Assembly: GCA_004168015.1 (NCBI GenBank)
Contig: SEYW01000002.1
Location: 233,013 to 297,012, forward strand
From: Methylolobus aquaticus
GTDB lineage: Bacteria; Pseudomonadota; Gammaproteobacteria; Methylococcales; Methylococcaceae
Length of the DNA stretch: 64,000 bases
Direction of reading: 5' to 3'
A program made the translations under genes and the position numbers. Of this stretch, positions 50,483 to 57,851 are shown one piece after another. Position 1 is the first letter of the stretch, and each line of letters opens with the position of its first letter. The notes beneath the pieces were generated by a model. It was not told where the DNA came from and searched no databases. It saw only the letters and a program-made list of their open reading frames with translations.

Positions 50483-51403
50483 TTGAAGACGAAGATTTGG
50501 ATCGCGCTGCTGGCGGTATATCTGGTTTGGGGCTCCACCTACCTGGTGATCCGCTTCGCGGTGGAGACCCTTCCGCCGTTCCTGTCGGCCGGACTTCGCT
50601 TTCTCGTTTCGGGCCTGCTCCTGCTGGCGTGGCGATATGCTGCCGGCGATGCCTTGCCGAGTCTCCGGCAGTGGCGTTCGGCCGCCATCGTCGGTACCCT
50701 GCTGCTGCTCGGTGGCAATGGCTTGGTCTGCTGGGCAGAGCAGACCGTGCCTTCGGGGATAGCGGCGCTGATGATCGGTGCAGTGCCGATGTTCCTGGTT
50801 CTGGCTGATGCGTTCCGGCCAAAAGGCATGAAGCCGACGGGCCGAGTGATCGCCGGATTGGCCGTCGGTTTCTGTGGCATTTACCTGCTCGTCGGCCCGT
50901 CCCAGCTGTCGAACGGCATACAGTGGAACGCGCTGGGCGTGACGGCCCTTCTTCTCGCCGGTCCGCTTTGGGCGATCGGCTCGGTCTACAGCAAGACTGC
51001 CGATCTGCCGAAGTCGGCCCTGATGACTACCGGCGCGGAAATGCTCGCCGGTGGTTTTTCGTTGATGGTCGCCAGCTGTCTCAGCGACGAATGGACGGGA
51101 TTCAGCTTCGCCCAGGTATCCACCCACTCGTGGTTGGCCTTGGCGTATCTTACGGCCTTCGGCTCCATGGTCGGCTTCGTCGCCTACATCTGGCTGTTAC
51201 AAAATGCTCCGATCCCGCTGGTGGCGACCTATGCCTATGTCAATCCTTTGGTGGCGGTGTTTCTGGGGAACTGGTTTGCGCAGGAGCCGCTGACGCCGCG
51301 CATCCTGTCCGCAGCGGCAGCCATCATCGGAGCAGTGGTATTTATCAACAGCGCTCACAGTTCTCGGGCCAGGACAAAAGCCGTGCCGGTCGTGAGCGAG
51401 TGA
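50483..51403 (+). CDS. EamA/DMT-family transporter (YedA/RhaT-like)
   Basis: About 306 residues from a TTG at 50483 (preceded by GGAAAGAG); no better start is seen near the first helix. Ten hydrophobic helices in two EamA repeats: WIALLAVYLVWGSTYLVIRF and ALGVTALLLAGPLWAIGSVY. SAGLRFLVSGLLLLAWRYAA, PSGIAALMIGAVPMFLVLAD and PIPLVATYAYVNPLVAVFLG fit the superfamily. Substrate unknown. It follows the 2OG oxygenase by 88 bases and may be a separate unit. Confidence 0.83.
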   Translation: MKTKIWIALLAVYLVWGSTYLVIRFAVETLPPFLSAGLRFLVSGLLLLAWRYAAGDALPSLRQWRSAAIVGTLLLLGGNGLVCWAEQTVPSGIAALMIGAVPMFLVLADAFRPKGMKPTGRVIAGLAVGFCGIYLLVGPSQLSNGIQWNALGVTALLLAGPLWAIGSVYSKTADLPKSALMTTGAEMLAGGFSLMVASCLSDEWTGFSFAQVSTHSWLALAYLTAFGSMVGFVAYIWLLQNAPIPLVATYAYVNPLVAVFLGNWFAQEPLTPRILSAAAAIIGAVVFINSAHSSRARTKAVPVVSE

Positions 51404-51529
51404 TGCGCTTCGCTTTTGCCTCGTTGCGTCCATCTGCCACCAAGACTTTCGGATGGAATTCATGGCGGGTTTATTGGACGGCGCGCGCTCGTGCAATCCG
51501 CGCCTCAACTTCTTCTGCCCCTGCCGATA

Positions 51530-51815
51530 TCCGATTAGGCCTCGCCTGCCATAGGCCAGATGCACGAACTCTTTTCGCCCGTGCCGTCGAGGAAGTTGCG
51601 CAAGTGCTCGACGCTGCCCGAGGTCTAGAAGGCAGTTTGGGGCTCCGCCATTCCGACCATAACTCGGCGCCCTTCCAAGCGGCGCTTGAGTTGCTTAGCT
51701 ATGGCTTGAGAGGGGTCAACGATCGCCACTCCTGGACCCGCTACAAGGCGACCAAGGAGAGCCGCACAACCGGCCGATTGGATGGCATGCAGACGAAAGA
51801 ATCGACAAGCTAGTC
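51530..51815 (-). pseudogene. murI: Glutamate racemase (MurI) C-terminal remnant
   Basis: On the minus strand, GRLVAGPGVAIVDPSQAIAK and QLKRRL match the end of MurI (GPGV-x-x-VDP/S...A-x-QL-x-R-L). The text continues AEPQTAF, a TAG stop at 51625-51627, then TSGSVEHLRNFLDGTGEK. MurI proteins carry FWTSG here, so the stop replaces a Trp codon (TGG to TAG). The catalytic N-terminal half is missing. The remnant is flanked by a DMT transporter and a mobile-element fragment, suggesting old rearrangement. Confidence 0.55.
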
Positions 51816-52058
51816 TGTCAGGCTGTCGCACGGGTCATATGGGACATCGATCCCGACATTCCCCCGGCGCATCTCGCGCGGAGTAAGGCTATCCAGCAGT
51901 ACGCCAACGGAGCGCTGTACAAGGACGCAGAAACGGTAAAGTCATGGATCGCAGCGGTCGATCCACAGGCCGGAACGCGTAAAGGCGGCCGGCCACGGGA
52001 TGTGGAATATGCCATCGACCTGAAAACAGGGCGTCTGAACCGTCAAGGTCGTCCATGA
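51699..52058 (+). pseudogene. 5'-truncated mobile-element gene fragment
   Basis: An open frame ending at the TGA at 52056-52058 gives RIDKLVCQAVARVIWDIDPD, IPPAHLARSKAIQQYANGAL, YKDAETVKSWIAAVDPQAGT, RKGGRP and ends in a short tail. This looks like a real protein C terminus, of the kind found near AlpA genes in integrative elements. There is no ATG, GTG or TTG codon in frame before the coherent part, so it has lost its start, or the start lies in murI-remnant DNA replaced by recombination. It precedes AlpA by ~175 bases. Confidence 0.45.
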
Positions 52059-52234
52059 TCATTTTTGCAACTGCGTGCTGCTCGGCGGTAACGCCGCATG
52101 CCGCGCCGATCGAAAGTCCTCCTCTACCCGAACCGGTAGTTTGAACCCCTTTTACGGCTAAGACCGGTTATTTCGGACGGCAAAATGCCGCCAAGGCTTC
52201 GACCAAGTGGATCAATCCAATGAGGTCAAAAGCC

Positions 52235-52438
52235 ATGAATGAAAAGCTACTGACAACCCAGGAGGCCGCCGCACTGCTCGGCGTCTCCATGGCGTTCCTG
52301 GAGCGGGACCGCTGGGCGGGCGCCCGCATTCCCTTTATCAAGGTCGGATCGCGTGCGGTGCGCTACCGCTCGGCTGATCTGGACGCCTACGTTCAAGGCC
52401 GCGTGAAGCGGTCGACGAGCGAGGGGGCGGGCCGATGA
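52235..52438 (+). CDS. AlpA/excisionase-like helix-turn-helix protein
   Basis: A 67-residue protein (five residues more if the ATG at 52220 is used). LLTTQEAAALLGVSMAFLER is the MerR-like helix-turn-helix, and PFIKVGSRAVRYRSADLDAY the wing and final helix of AlpA/excisionase-type DNA-binding proteins. Such proteins control excision or early gene expression in prophages and integrative elements. The stop overlaps the gpA-like gene start (ATGA). Confidence 0.85.
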   Translation: MNEKLLTTQEAAALLGVSMAFLERDRWAGARIPFIKVGSRAVRYRSADLDAYVQGRVKRSTSEGAGR

Positions 52439-54024
52439 ACACCGTGCTCGTTCCCGATTGGATCACCCCTGCGGAACGTCGGGTGTGGGGTCTCGATGGA
52501 CCCGACGGCGCCGACCGCTTGTGGCGCCGGAGCATCCTCCCCCGCTTCCCGGGTCGGTTCGCCAATGCCTTGGCGGACAAGTACCAGCATATCTATATCG
52601 ACCAAGGGCGCCGTACCGGCAATCTGTTTCTGCTGGAAACGGCCGAGTCGATCAATCCCGGCATCCTGAAGCTCGCGTCGTGCGATGAGGACATCCGGCA
52701 TTTCGCGACACTGCGGGCGACGCAGTGTTCTCGGCTTGCTGCCATCCGTCCGGACTCAGCCTACCGCCTGCTGAGCCGTCTGGTGAAGTCGTTCGGGATA
52801 GGGCCTCCCGTCGTTGGAGAACACATCAGCGAGGACGGAGCCATTGCCCGGATGCGCGACGAGCTGTGGTGGCGACGAGCCTTACGCAAGGCGCACGGCC
52901 GCGACCTCGAACACTTCGCCATCGGCCTGGGCCTGGTGCATAAATTCGCCGGCGTCTATGCCAGCGACGAGACCGTCCAGCGGCGTCGGGAACAGAGGTT
53001 CCGAAATCGGCGGTTGCTCGAAAGCCTGGCGGCCGTCAATGAACTCGATCAGGAATACAGCCTGCAGGAACTGGCGGAACTCGGTGTCGCGAATCCACGC
53101 ATTCGGCGCGGCGAACTCATGGCGCGCATTGCAGGGTTCGAGTTGATCGCGAAGGATCTGAGCCACCCGGCTGAGTTCTACACGCTGACCTGCCCATCGC
53201 GAATGCACGCGCGAAGCTCAAAGAGCGGCGGCGAAAACCCACGCTACGACGGAACCAGTCCCCGCCAGGCGCAAGCCAATCTGTCAAAGCACTGGAGCCA
53301 GATCCGGGCGAAGCTGGACCGCGAAGAAATTCGCCTCTATGGGTTCCGGATCTGCGAGCCCCAACATGACGGGACTCCCAACTGGCATCTACTCCTGTTC
53401 ATGGAGCGCAGTCATGTTGATCGGGTTCGGGAGACCCTGATGGCCTATGCGCTCCGGGTCGACGGCGACGAACCCGGAGCGCACGAACACCGTTTCGCGG
53501 CCGTGCCCATCGACTACGCACTCGGATCGGCAGCCGGTTATATCGCCAAGTACGTGTCGAAGAACATTGACGGTTTTGGACTGGAGGACGACAACAACGG
53601 GCATGACGCGAGGTCGAGTTCGGAGCGGGTAGCCGCCTGGGCCTCGACCTGGGGTATCCGCCAATTCCAACAGATCGGCGGACCGCCTGTCACCGTCTGG
53701 CGGGAATTGCGCCGGCTGTCCGATGCTCCGGACGGTATTCTCGGTGATGGCGTCCAGGCGGCCGACAAAGCCGATTGGCGGACCTTCGTGCGACTGATGG
53801 GTGGGGCAACCGCCAAGCGAGCCGACCGTCCCGTCAAGCTCGCCAAGGTGTGGAGCGACGAGCGCGGGCAATATGGCGAGCCCTTGGGTCTGCGTGTGAT
53901 CGGTGTCGAAGCCGAAGGGAAGACTGCCGTCAGCCGTGTCCACTCCAGGCGGGTAGAGCGTAGCCGGACAGCGCCGCAGGCGTTGTGCGGCAAGACTGTC
54001 GATCCCGTGGGGCGGGCATTATGA
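52435..54024 (+). CDS. Phage gpA-like replication initiation endonuclease (HUH superfamily)
   Basis: A 529-residue protein of the P2 gpA-type family that nicks DNA for rolling-circle replication. After a helical N-terminal part, LTCPSRMHA is motif 1; the metal-binding HUH motif reads EPQHDGTPNWHLLLFMERSH, where the usual PHWH is PNWH; and the tyrosine motif is AAGYIAKYVSKNIDGFGLE, with the two Tyr four residues apart. The first HUH His is thus Asn, which may weaken metal binding. The gene is part of a three-gene cluster with AlpA upstream and a small unknown gene downstream, all overlapping by four bases. Clear sign of a mobile element. Confidence 0.85.
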   Translation: MNTVLVPDWITPAERRVWGLDGPDGADRLWRRSILPRFPGRFANALADKYQHIYIDQGRRTGNLFLLETAESINPGILKLASCDEDIRHFATLRATQCSRLAAIRPDSAYRLLSRLVKSFGIGPPVVGEHISEDGAIARMRDELWWRRALRKAHGRDLEHFAIGLGLVHKFAGVYASDETVQRRREQRFRNRRLLESLAAVNELDQEYSLQELAELGVANPRIRRGELMARIAGFELIAKDLSHPAEFYTLTCPSRMHARSSKSGGENPRYDGTSPRQAQANLSKHWSQIRAKLDREEIRLYGFRICEPQHDGTPNWHLLLFMERSHVDRVRETLMAYALRVDGDEPGAHEHRFAAVPIDYALGSAAGYIAKYVSKNIDGFGLEDDNNGHDARSSSERVAAWASTWGIRQFQQIGGPPVTVWRELRRLSDAPDGILGDGVQAADKADWRTFVRLMGGATAKRADRPVKLAKVWSDERGQYGEPLGLRVIGVEAEGKTAVSRVHSRRVERSRTAPQALCGKTVDPVGRAL

Positions 54025-54398
54025 ACGCGAGCAGCAACGGCGGCAGGCGGGGTGGGCACCGCAAAGCGAGCGGCGACGGCCGCCGCTGCGGCGCCGACCC
54101 CGCCGTCCCGGAATGTGCAACCATTTCTTGGGCCGGCTTTCCTGATCCCTCGTCTCCCGACTGGTGCCTGCGGGTGATCGAGTGGCTTGGGTCATTGCCC
54201 CCCGTCGCGGAACTCGAACCGCTTCCAGTTTCCGGTCCGTCGTCTCTACCGAGTCGGAGACGCGGCAAACGGACCTTCCTTTGTTGGTGGGTCGATCTCG
54301 ACACCGGCGAGCTTGTAATCTGGAGGGGCGCAGGGTTCCAGCGTGCGGAGAACTGGAGGCGGCTTGACGCGGATCCGCGTTTTTCTGGAACGCGTTAG
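54021..54398 (+). CDS. Hypothetical protein downstream of the gpA-like gene
   Basis: About 125 residues from the ATG at 54021, overlapping the gpA-like stop (ATGA). DWCLRVIEWLGSLPPVAELE and RGKRTFLCWWVDLDTGELVI look like a folded domain; the first 30 residues are Gly/Arg-rich and probably disordered. I recognise no family. Position suggests a role in the same mobile element. Confidence 0.55.
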   Translation: MNASSNGGRRGGHRKASGDGRRCGADPAVPECATISWAGFPDPSSPDWCLRVIEWLGSLPPVAELEPLPVSGPSSLPSRRRGKRTFLCWWVDLDTGELVIWRGAGFQRAENWRRLDADPRFSGTR

Positions 54399-54525
54399 GC
54401 GCGAAGCGCCCTTGGAGTTCTGTCAATAACTGTACGCGGGTGGTATATAGAGACCAGCTGACTTCTAGCCCAAAGCATGCTAGTGTCGCTTCGATAGCGT
54501 ATCTGATGTTAACGGGAGGTGTGTT

Positions 54526-55479
54526 GTGGTCGAATCAGGCGTAGTACTAAATGAATGGGAAATCTTGGCATGGGTTGTGGCAGGAGGGGCGCTTGGTGGT
54601 ATTGTGGATGTCTGCAGCAGATTGGAATATACGATAGATGGGTTTAAAGACTCAGACATTCCAGTGACTCGTCTTTGGACGTGTACGTCATTTATTCTGA
54701 GTATCATCGTCGGCGGGGGTGGTGCCTTAGCACTTCAGTGGGTTTTATTGGGGATTGGAAAATTTGATTCTGCATCCACGCCTGAGAATAAAATATTTTT
54801 TCTCGCGATAAGTGTTATGGGGGGGTTTGGCGCACGGCGGTTATTACCGGGGCTAAGGCAAGCTCTGGAGGAGCAAGTGCTTCAAAATAGGAGGGATGTA
54901 GAGGAAGTTCGCCAAGAGAACAAAAGAGACGTAGAGGAGATTCGACAAGTTGCAGACACAGCGCTTGAGAGGGCGTCGGAGACTGACTCGATTACGAGAG
55001 CGTTGTCGTCTTTTGCGAAAGAAGTGCCTCTAAGCGTTGCGCACGAGTCAATATCCGAATTGCAGGAACTCTTAGAAAAGCAGCCAACTCATCGAAGGGC
55101 GGCAATCATCCGAGCAAGGCTGTTCCGGCACTGCAACGACATTGGGTCGGCGATTAAAGTTCTAGATACCTTTGTGCGAGCGAAGGAGTTGGAGGGGGAA
55201 GCCGACAAGGACTTAGCAGATGCGTTGTATAACCGAGCTTGTTACAACGCCCTGTTATATGCAACGTGTAGGAAAAAAGAGTATTTTGACTTAGCCCGTA
55301 ATGACCTTGAGAGGTCGATTGAGCTGTCAGCTCCAAACAGATTTGATGCTGAACGCGATCCGGATCTTGCGGCGGTGGTAGGCTGTGGCGATTGGTTTGC
55401 GAGTCTCGGTACTGAATCGACAGATGACGTTGCAATTCCGGAAGGTGGTACTCGGCCTTCCTTGGCCGCGCCCACCTAG
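54526..55479 (+). CDS. Membrane protein with coiled coil and TPR-like C terminus, AT-richer than its neighbours
   Basis: A 317-residue protein from a GTG at 54526, behind GGGAGGT. Residues ~12-100 have three hydrophobic segments (ILAWVVAGGALGGIVDVCSR, LWTCTSFILSIIVGGGGALA, KIFFLAISVMGGFGARRLLP). A charged coiled coil follows (NRRDVEEVRQENKRDVEEIR). The last ~130 residues are helical with TPR-like spacing (RRAAIIRARLFRHCNDIGSA, DALYNRACYNALLYATC). The base composition is clearly lower in GC than the rest of the window, a sign of recent transfer. It sits between the replication cluster and tRNA-Phe. Function unknown; membrane-anchored sensor or scaffold is a guess. Confidence 0.7.
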   Translation: MVESGVVLNEWEILAWVVAGGALGGIVDVCSRLEYTIDGFKDSDIPVTRLWTCTSFILSIIVGGGGALALQWVLLGIGKFDSASTPENKIFFLAISVMGGFGARRLLPGLRQALEEQVLQNRRDVEEVRQENKRDVEEIRQVADTALERASETDSITRALSSFAKEVPLSVAHESISELQELLEKQPTHRRAAIIRARLFRHCNDIGSAIKVLDTFVRAKELEGEADKDLADALYNRACYNALLYATCRKKEYFDLARNDLERSIELSAPNRFDAERDPDLAAVVGCGDWFASLGTESTDDVAIPEGGTRPSLAAPT

Positions 55480-55900
55480 AGACTGGCTTAGGGCGTCTCA
55501 GTGTAGGCAGGTAGGTACCAAAAATTCAAAATAATGCTAGTCTGGGCTAATTGGTCCAGGGCTTTTCATCCTGACGCAGCCATGGCTTCTCGCCCGCAGC
55601 GCTTCGTAGTTTCATCGATTGTTCTCCTCTTCTGAGTTGTTGACAGGGCTCACGCACAGACACGTTACACAGCTTGAAGCTTAGGCGTCAATGCTCAGCC
55701 AGTTGCTGCCAGGAAATTTAACCTTTATTGACCTGACAGCCTCGATGAGACTCGCAGAAGCCCTGCGGGGTTCCACTCGAACCGAATCAGATAAAATTTC
55801 TTCTGCGCTGAAGAGGATCCAGCTGGCCTAAAGAGTAGCCCGAGATGGCTACATGATTTCGGATGAAGATGTCTATATTTAGATATCATCCTGATTTTCT
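55480..55900. other. AT-richer intergenic region next to tRNA-Phe, with a possible 46-codon ORF
   Basis: About 420 bases of lower-GC DNA on the 3' side of tRNA-Phe. A short frame at 55691-55831 (+) encodes MLSQLLPGNLTFIDLTASMR, AEALRGSTRTESDKISSALK and a few more residues. It has no clear ribosome site and no family I know, so it is a weak candidate. The remainder holds no gene. Confidence 0.3.
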
Positions 55901-55976
55901 TGGTGGCCAGGGACGGAATCGAACCGCCGACACGGGGATTTTCAGTCCCCTGCTCTACCGACTGAGCTACCTGGCC
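55901..55976 (-). tRNA. tRNA-Phe (GAA)
   Basis: Read on the minus strand, the 7-bp acceptor stem GGCCAGG/CCTGGCC, D arm (AGCTCAGTCGGTAGAGC), anticodon stem GGGGA/TCCCC with loop CTGAAAA (anticodon GAA), and T loop TTCGATT are all present. The CCA end is encoded (55901-55903). The 3' end faces the lower coordinates, towards the AT-rich gene and replication cluster, which is where tRNA-targeting elements insert. Confidence 0.97.
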
Positions 55977-56164
55977 TCGCGAGAACGCGCATTAAATAGG
56001 GAAATCGGTTCAGCGTCAAGATCCATTGTTACGATCGCATTGCAGCGAGGCGGCTCGCCCGCCGCTCAATCGGGGCGGGCCAGGGCTGCCCAGGCGCTTG
56101 CGGTATAATCCGCGGCGTCATCGCGGGACTCGCCCGGTCCCCGTCCGCACCGATTGCCCCCCGA

Positions 56165-57094
56165 GTGAGTCCATCCAGCCTTCCCATCATCCAGGCCTAC
56201 GGTCTGACTAAGGATTACGGCAAACTGCGCGTTGTCGACCGGATCTCGTTCGCGATCGATGCCGGTGAGTGCTGCGGTGTGCTGGGCCCGAACGGCGCCG
56301 GTAAGACCACGACGATGAAGATGCTGATCGGAGCGACGCCGCCGACGGCCGGGGAGTTGCGGGTGCTGGGGCACACGGTGCCGCAGGATGCGCGGGCGAT
56401 GCGGGCGCGCATCGGGGTGGTCGCGCAGAGCGACAACCTTGATCCGGACTTCACGGTCGAGGAAAACCTTCGCGTCTACGCGCGCTACTTCGGGCTGTCG
56501 GCGGCCGAGGTTCGCAGCCGCATCCCCGAGTTGCTGGAACTGGCCTCGCTGCAGGACAAGGCGGGGGCCAAGATCAACCAATTGTCGGGCGGCATGAAGC
56601 GGCGGCTGTCGATTGCGCGGGCGCTGCTGAACCGCCCCGAGCTGCTGATTCTCGACGAACCGACGACCGGGCTCGATCCCCAGATCCGCCAGGCCATCTG
56701 GCAGTTGCTGCGCCAGTTGCGCCGTGACGGGCTGACCATCGTGCTGACGACGCACTACATGGATGAGGCCGAGCGGCTGTGCGGGCGCATCATCCTGATG
56801 GACGGCGGGCACATCCTGGCCGATGCGAGCCCGCAGGCGCTTATTCGCGACCGCATCGAATCCCACGTCGTCGAGGTGCACGGCGCTGGTGGCGAGCGCT
56901 GGCTGGCCACCGCACCGATCGGCCCGGAGGTCCGCCGCGAGCGGGCCGGAGAGAGCTGGTTCTTCTACGGCCGCAACCTGGAATCGCTAGTGCGCTCGCT
57001 GGACGAGTACGACGACCTGCATTACAGCTACCGCTCCAGCAACCTGGAAGACGTGTTCCTGAAACTGACCGGCCGGGATCTGCGCGATGGCTGA
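56165..57094 (+). CDS. ABC transporter ATP-binding protein, NodI/DrrA-like
   Basis: A 309-residue ATPase from a GTG at 56165. Walker A GPNGAGKTTTMKMLIG, ABC signature NQLSGGMKRRLSIARALL, Walker B LLILDEPTTGLDPQ, and the His switch IVLTTHYMDEAERL are all present. The C-terminal LEDVFLKLTGRDLRDG ending and the overlapping permease gene match the NodI family of exporters (ABC-2 class), which move lipid-like or oligosaccharide compounds or drugs. Overlaps the permease by eight bases. Confidence 0.92.
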   Translation: MSPSSLPIIQAYGLTKDYGKLRVVDRISFAIDAGECCGVLGPNGAGKTTTMKMLIGATPPTAGELRVLGHTVPQDARAMRARIGVVAQSDNLDPDFTVEENLRVYARYFGLSAAEVRSRIPELLELASLQDKAGAKINQLSGGMKRRLSIARALLNRPELLILDEPTTGLDPQIRQAIWQLLRQLRRDGLTIVLTTHYMDEAERLCGRIILMDGGHILADASPQALIRDRIESHVVEVHGAGGERWLATAPIGPEVRRERAGESWFFYGRNLESLVRSLDEYDDLHYSYRSSNLEDVFLKLTGRDLRDG

Positions 57095-57851
57095 CACGGT
57101 GCGCCGCTGGCTGGCGGTGTGGCGGCGCAATGCCTTGGCCTGGCGAAAAAGCGCTCGCACCGCGCTACTGGCCGGCTTTGCCGAGCCGCTGTTCTATCTG
57201 TTCGCTCTCGGTTACGGCCTCGGCAGTTTCGTCGGTCAGGTGCAGGGCGTCTCGTACATCGGCTTCCTTACCGCCGGTATCCTGTCGACCAGCGCGATGA
57301 ACGCCGCGACCTTCGAAGGCCTGTATCTGGCCTACACGCGCATGGAAGTGCTGAAGACCTGGGATGCGATCCTCGCTGCACCGCTCGGTATCGCCGACAT
57401 CGTGGCCGGCGAGGTGCTGTGGCTGGCGACCAAGAGCCTGATCAGCGGCACGCTGATCCTGACGGTCGCGGCCGGCATGGGGCTGGTCGTCGACTGGCAG
57501 GCGCTGGCGGTCTTGCCGGTCGTATTCATCACGGGGCTGTGCTTCGGTGCGCTGGCCTTGCTGGTCACGTCCTTCGCGCGCAGTTACGACTTTTTCGTCT
57601 ACTACATCACGCTGCTCATCACGCCGATGATCCTGTTGAGCGGGGTGTTCTTCCCGTTTTCGACCCTGCCCGAGCCGGTCCGTTTCGGCGCGGCGGTGCT
57701 GCCGCTGCATCACGTCGTCGAGGTGATCCGGCCATTGGTCGGCGGGCGGATCGAGCTTGGTCAGTTCTGGCATCTGCTGGTGCCCGTCGCCTATGCGTTC
57801 GGCGCGACGAGCTTCGCGATCTGGCGTTTCCGCCGCCGTCTGTTGTGCTGA
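57087..57851 (+). CDS. ABC-2 type permease, NodJ-like
   Basis: A 254-residue membrane protein with six hydrophobic segments: LLAGFAEPLFYLFALGYGLG, FLTAGILSTSAMNAATFEGL, LISGTLILTVAAGMGLVVDW, VFITGLCFGALALLVTSFAR, YITLLITPMILLSGVFFPFS and FGAAVLPLHHVVEVIRPLVG. The FFPFSTLPEPVR motif is typical of ABC-2 permeases such as NodJ. With the ATPase encoded upstream it forms a complete exporter. Its stop overlaps the hrpA start by one base. Confidence 0.9.
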   Translation: MADTVRRWLAVWRRNALAWRKSARTALLAGFAEPLFYLFALGYGLGSFVGQVQGVSYIGFLTAGILSTSAMNAATFEGLYLAYTRMEVLKTWDAILAAPLGIADIVAGEVLWLATKSLISGTLILTVAAGMGLVVDWQALAVLPVVFITGLCFGALALLVTSFARSYDFFVYYITLLITPMILLSGVFFPFSTLPEPVRFGAAVLPLHHVVEVIRPLVGGRIELGQFWHLLVPVAYAFGATSFAIWRFRRRLLC

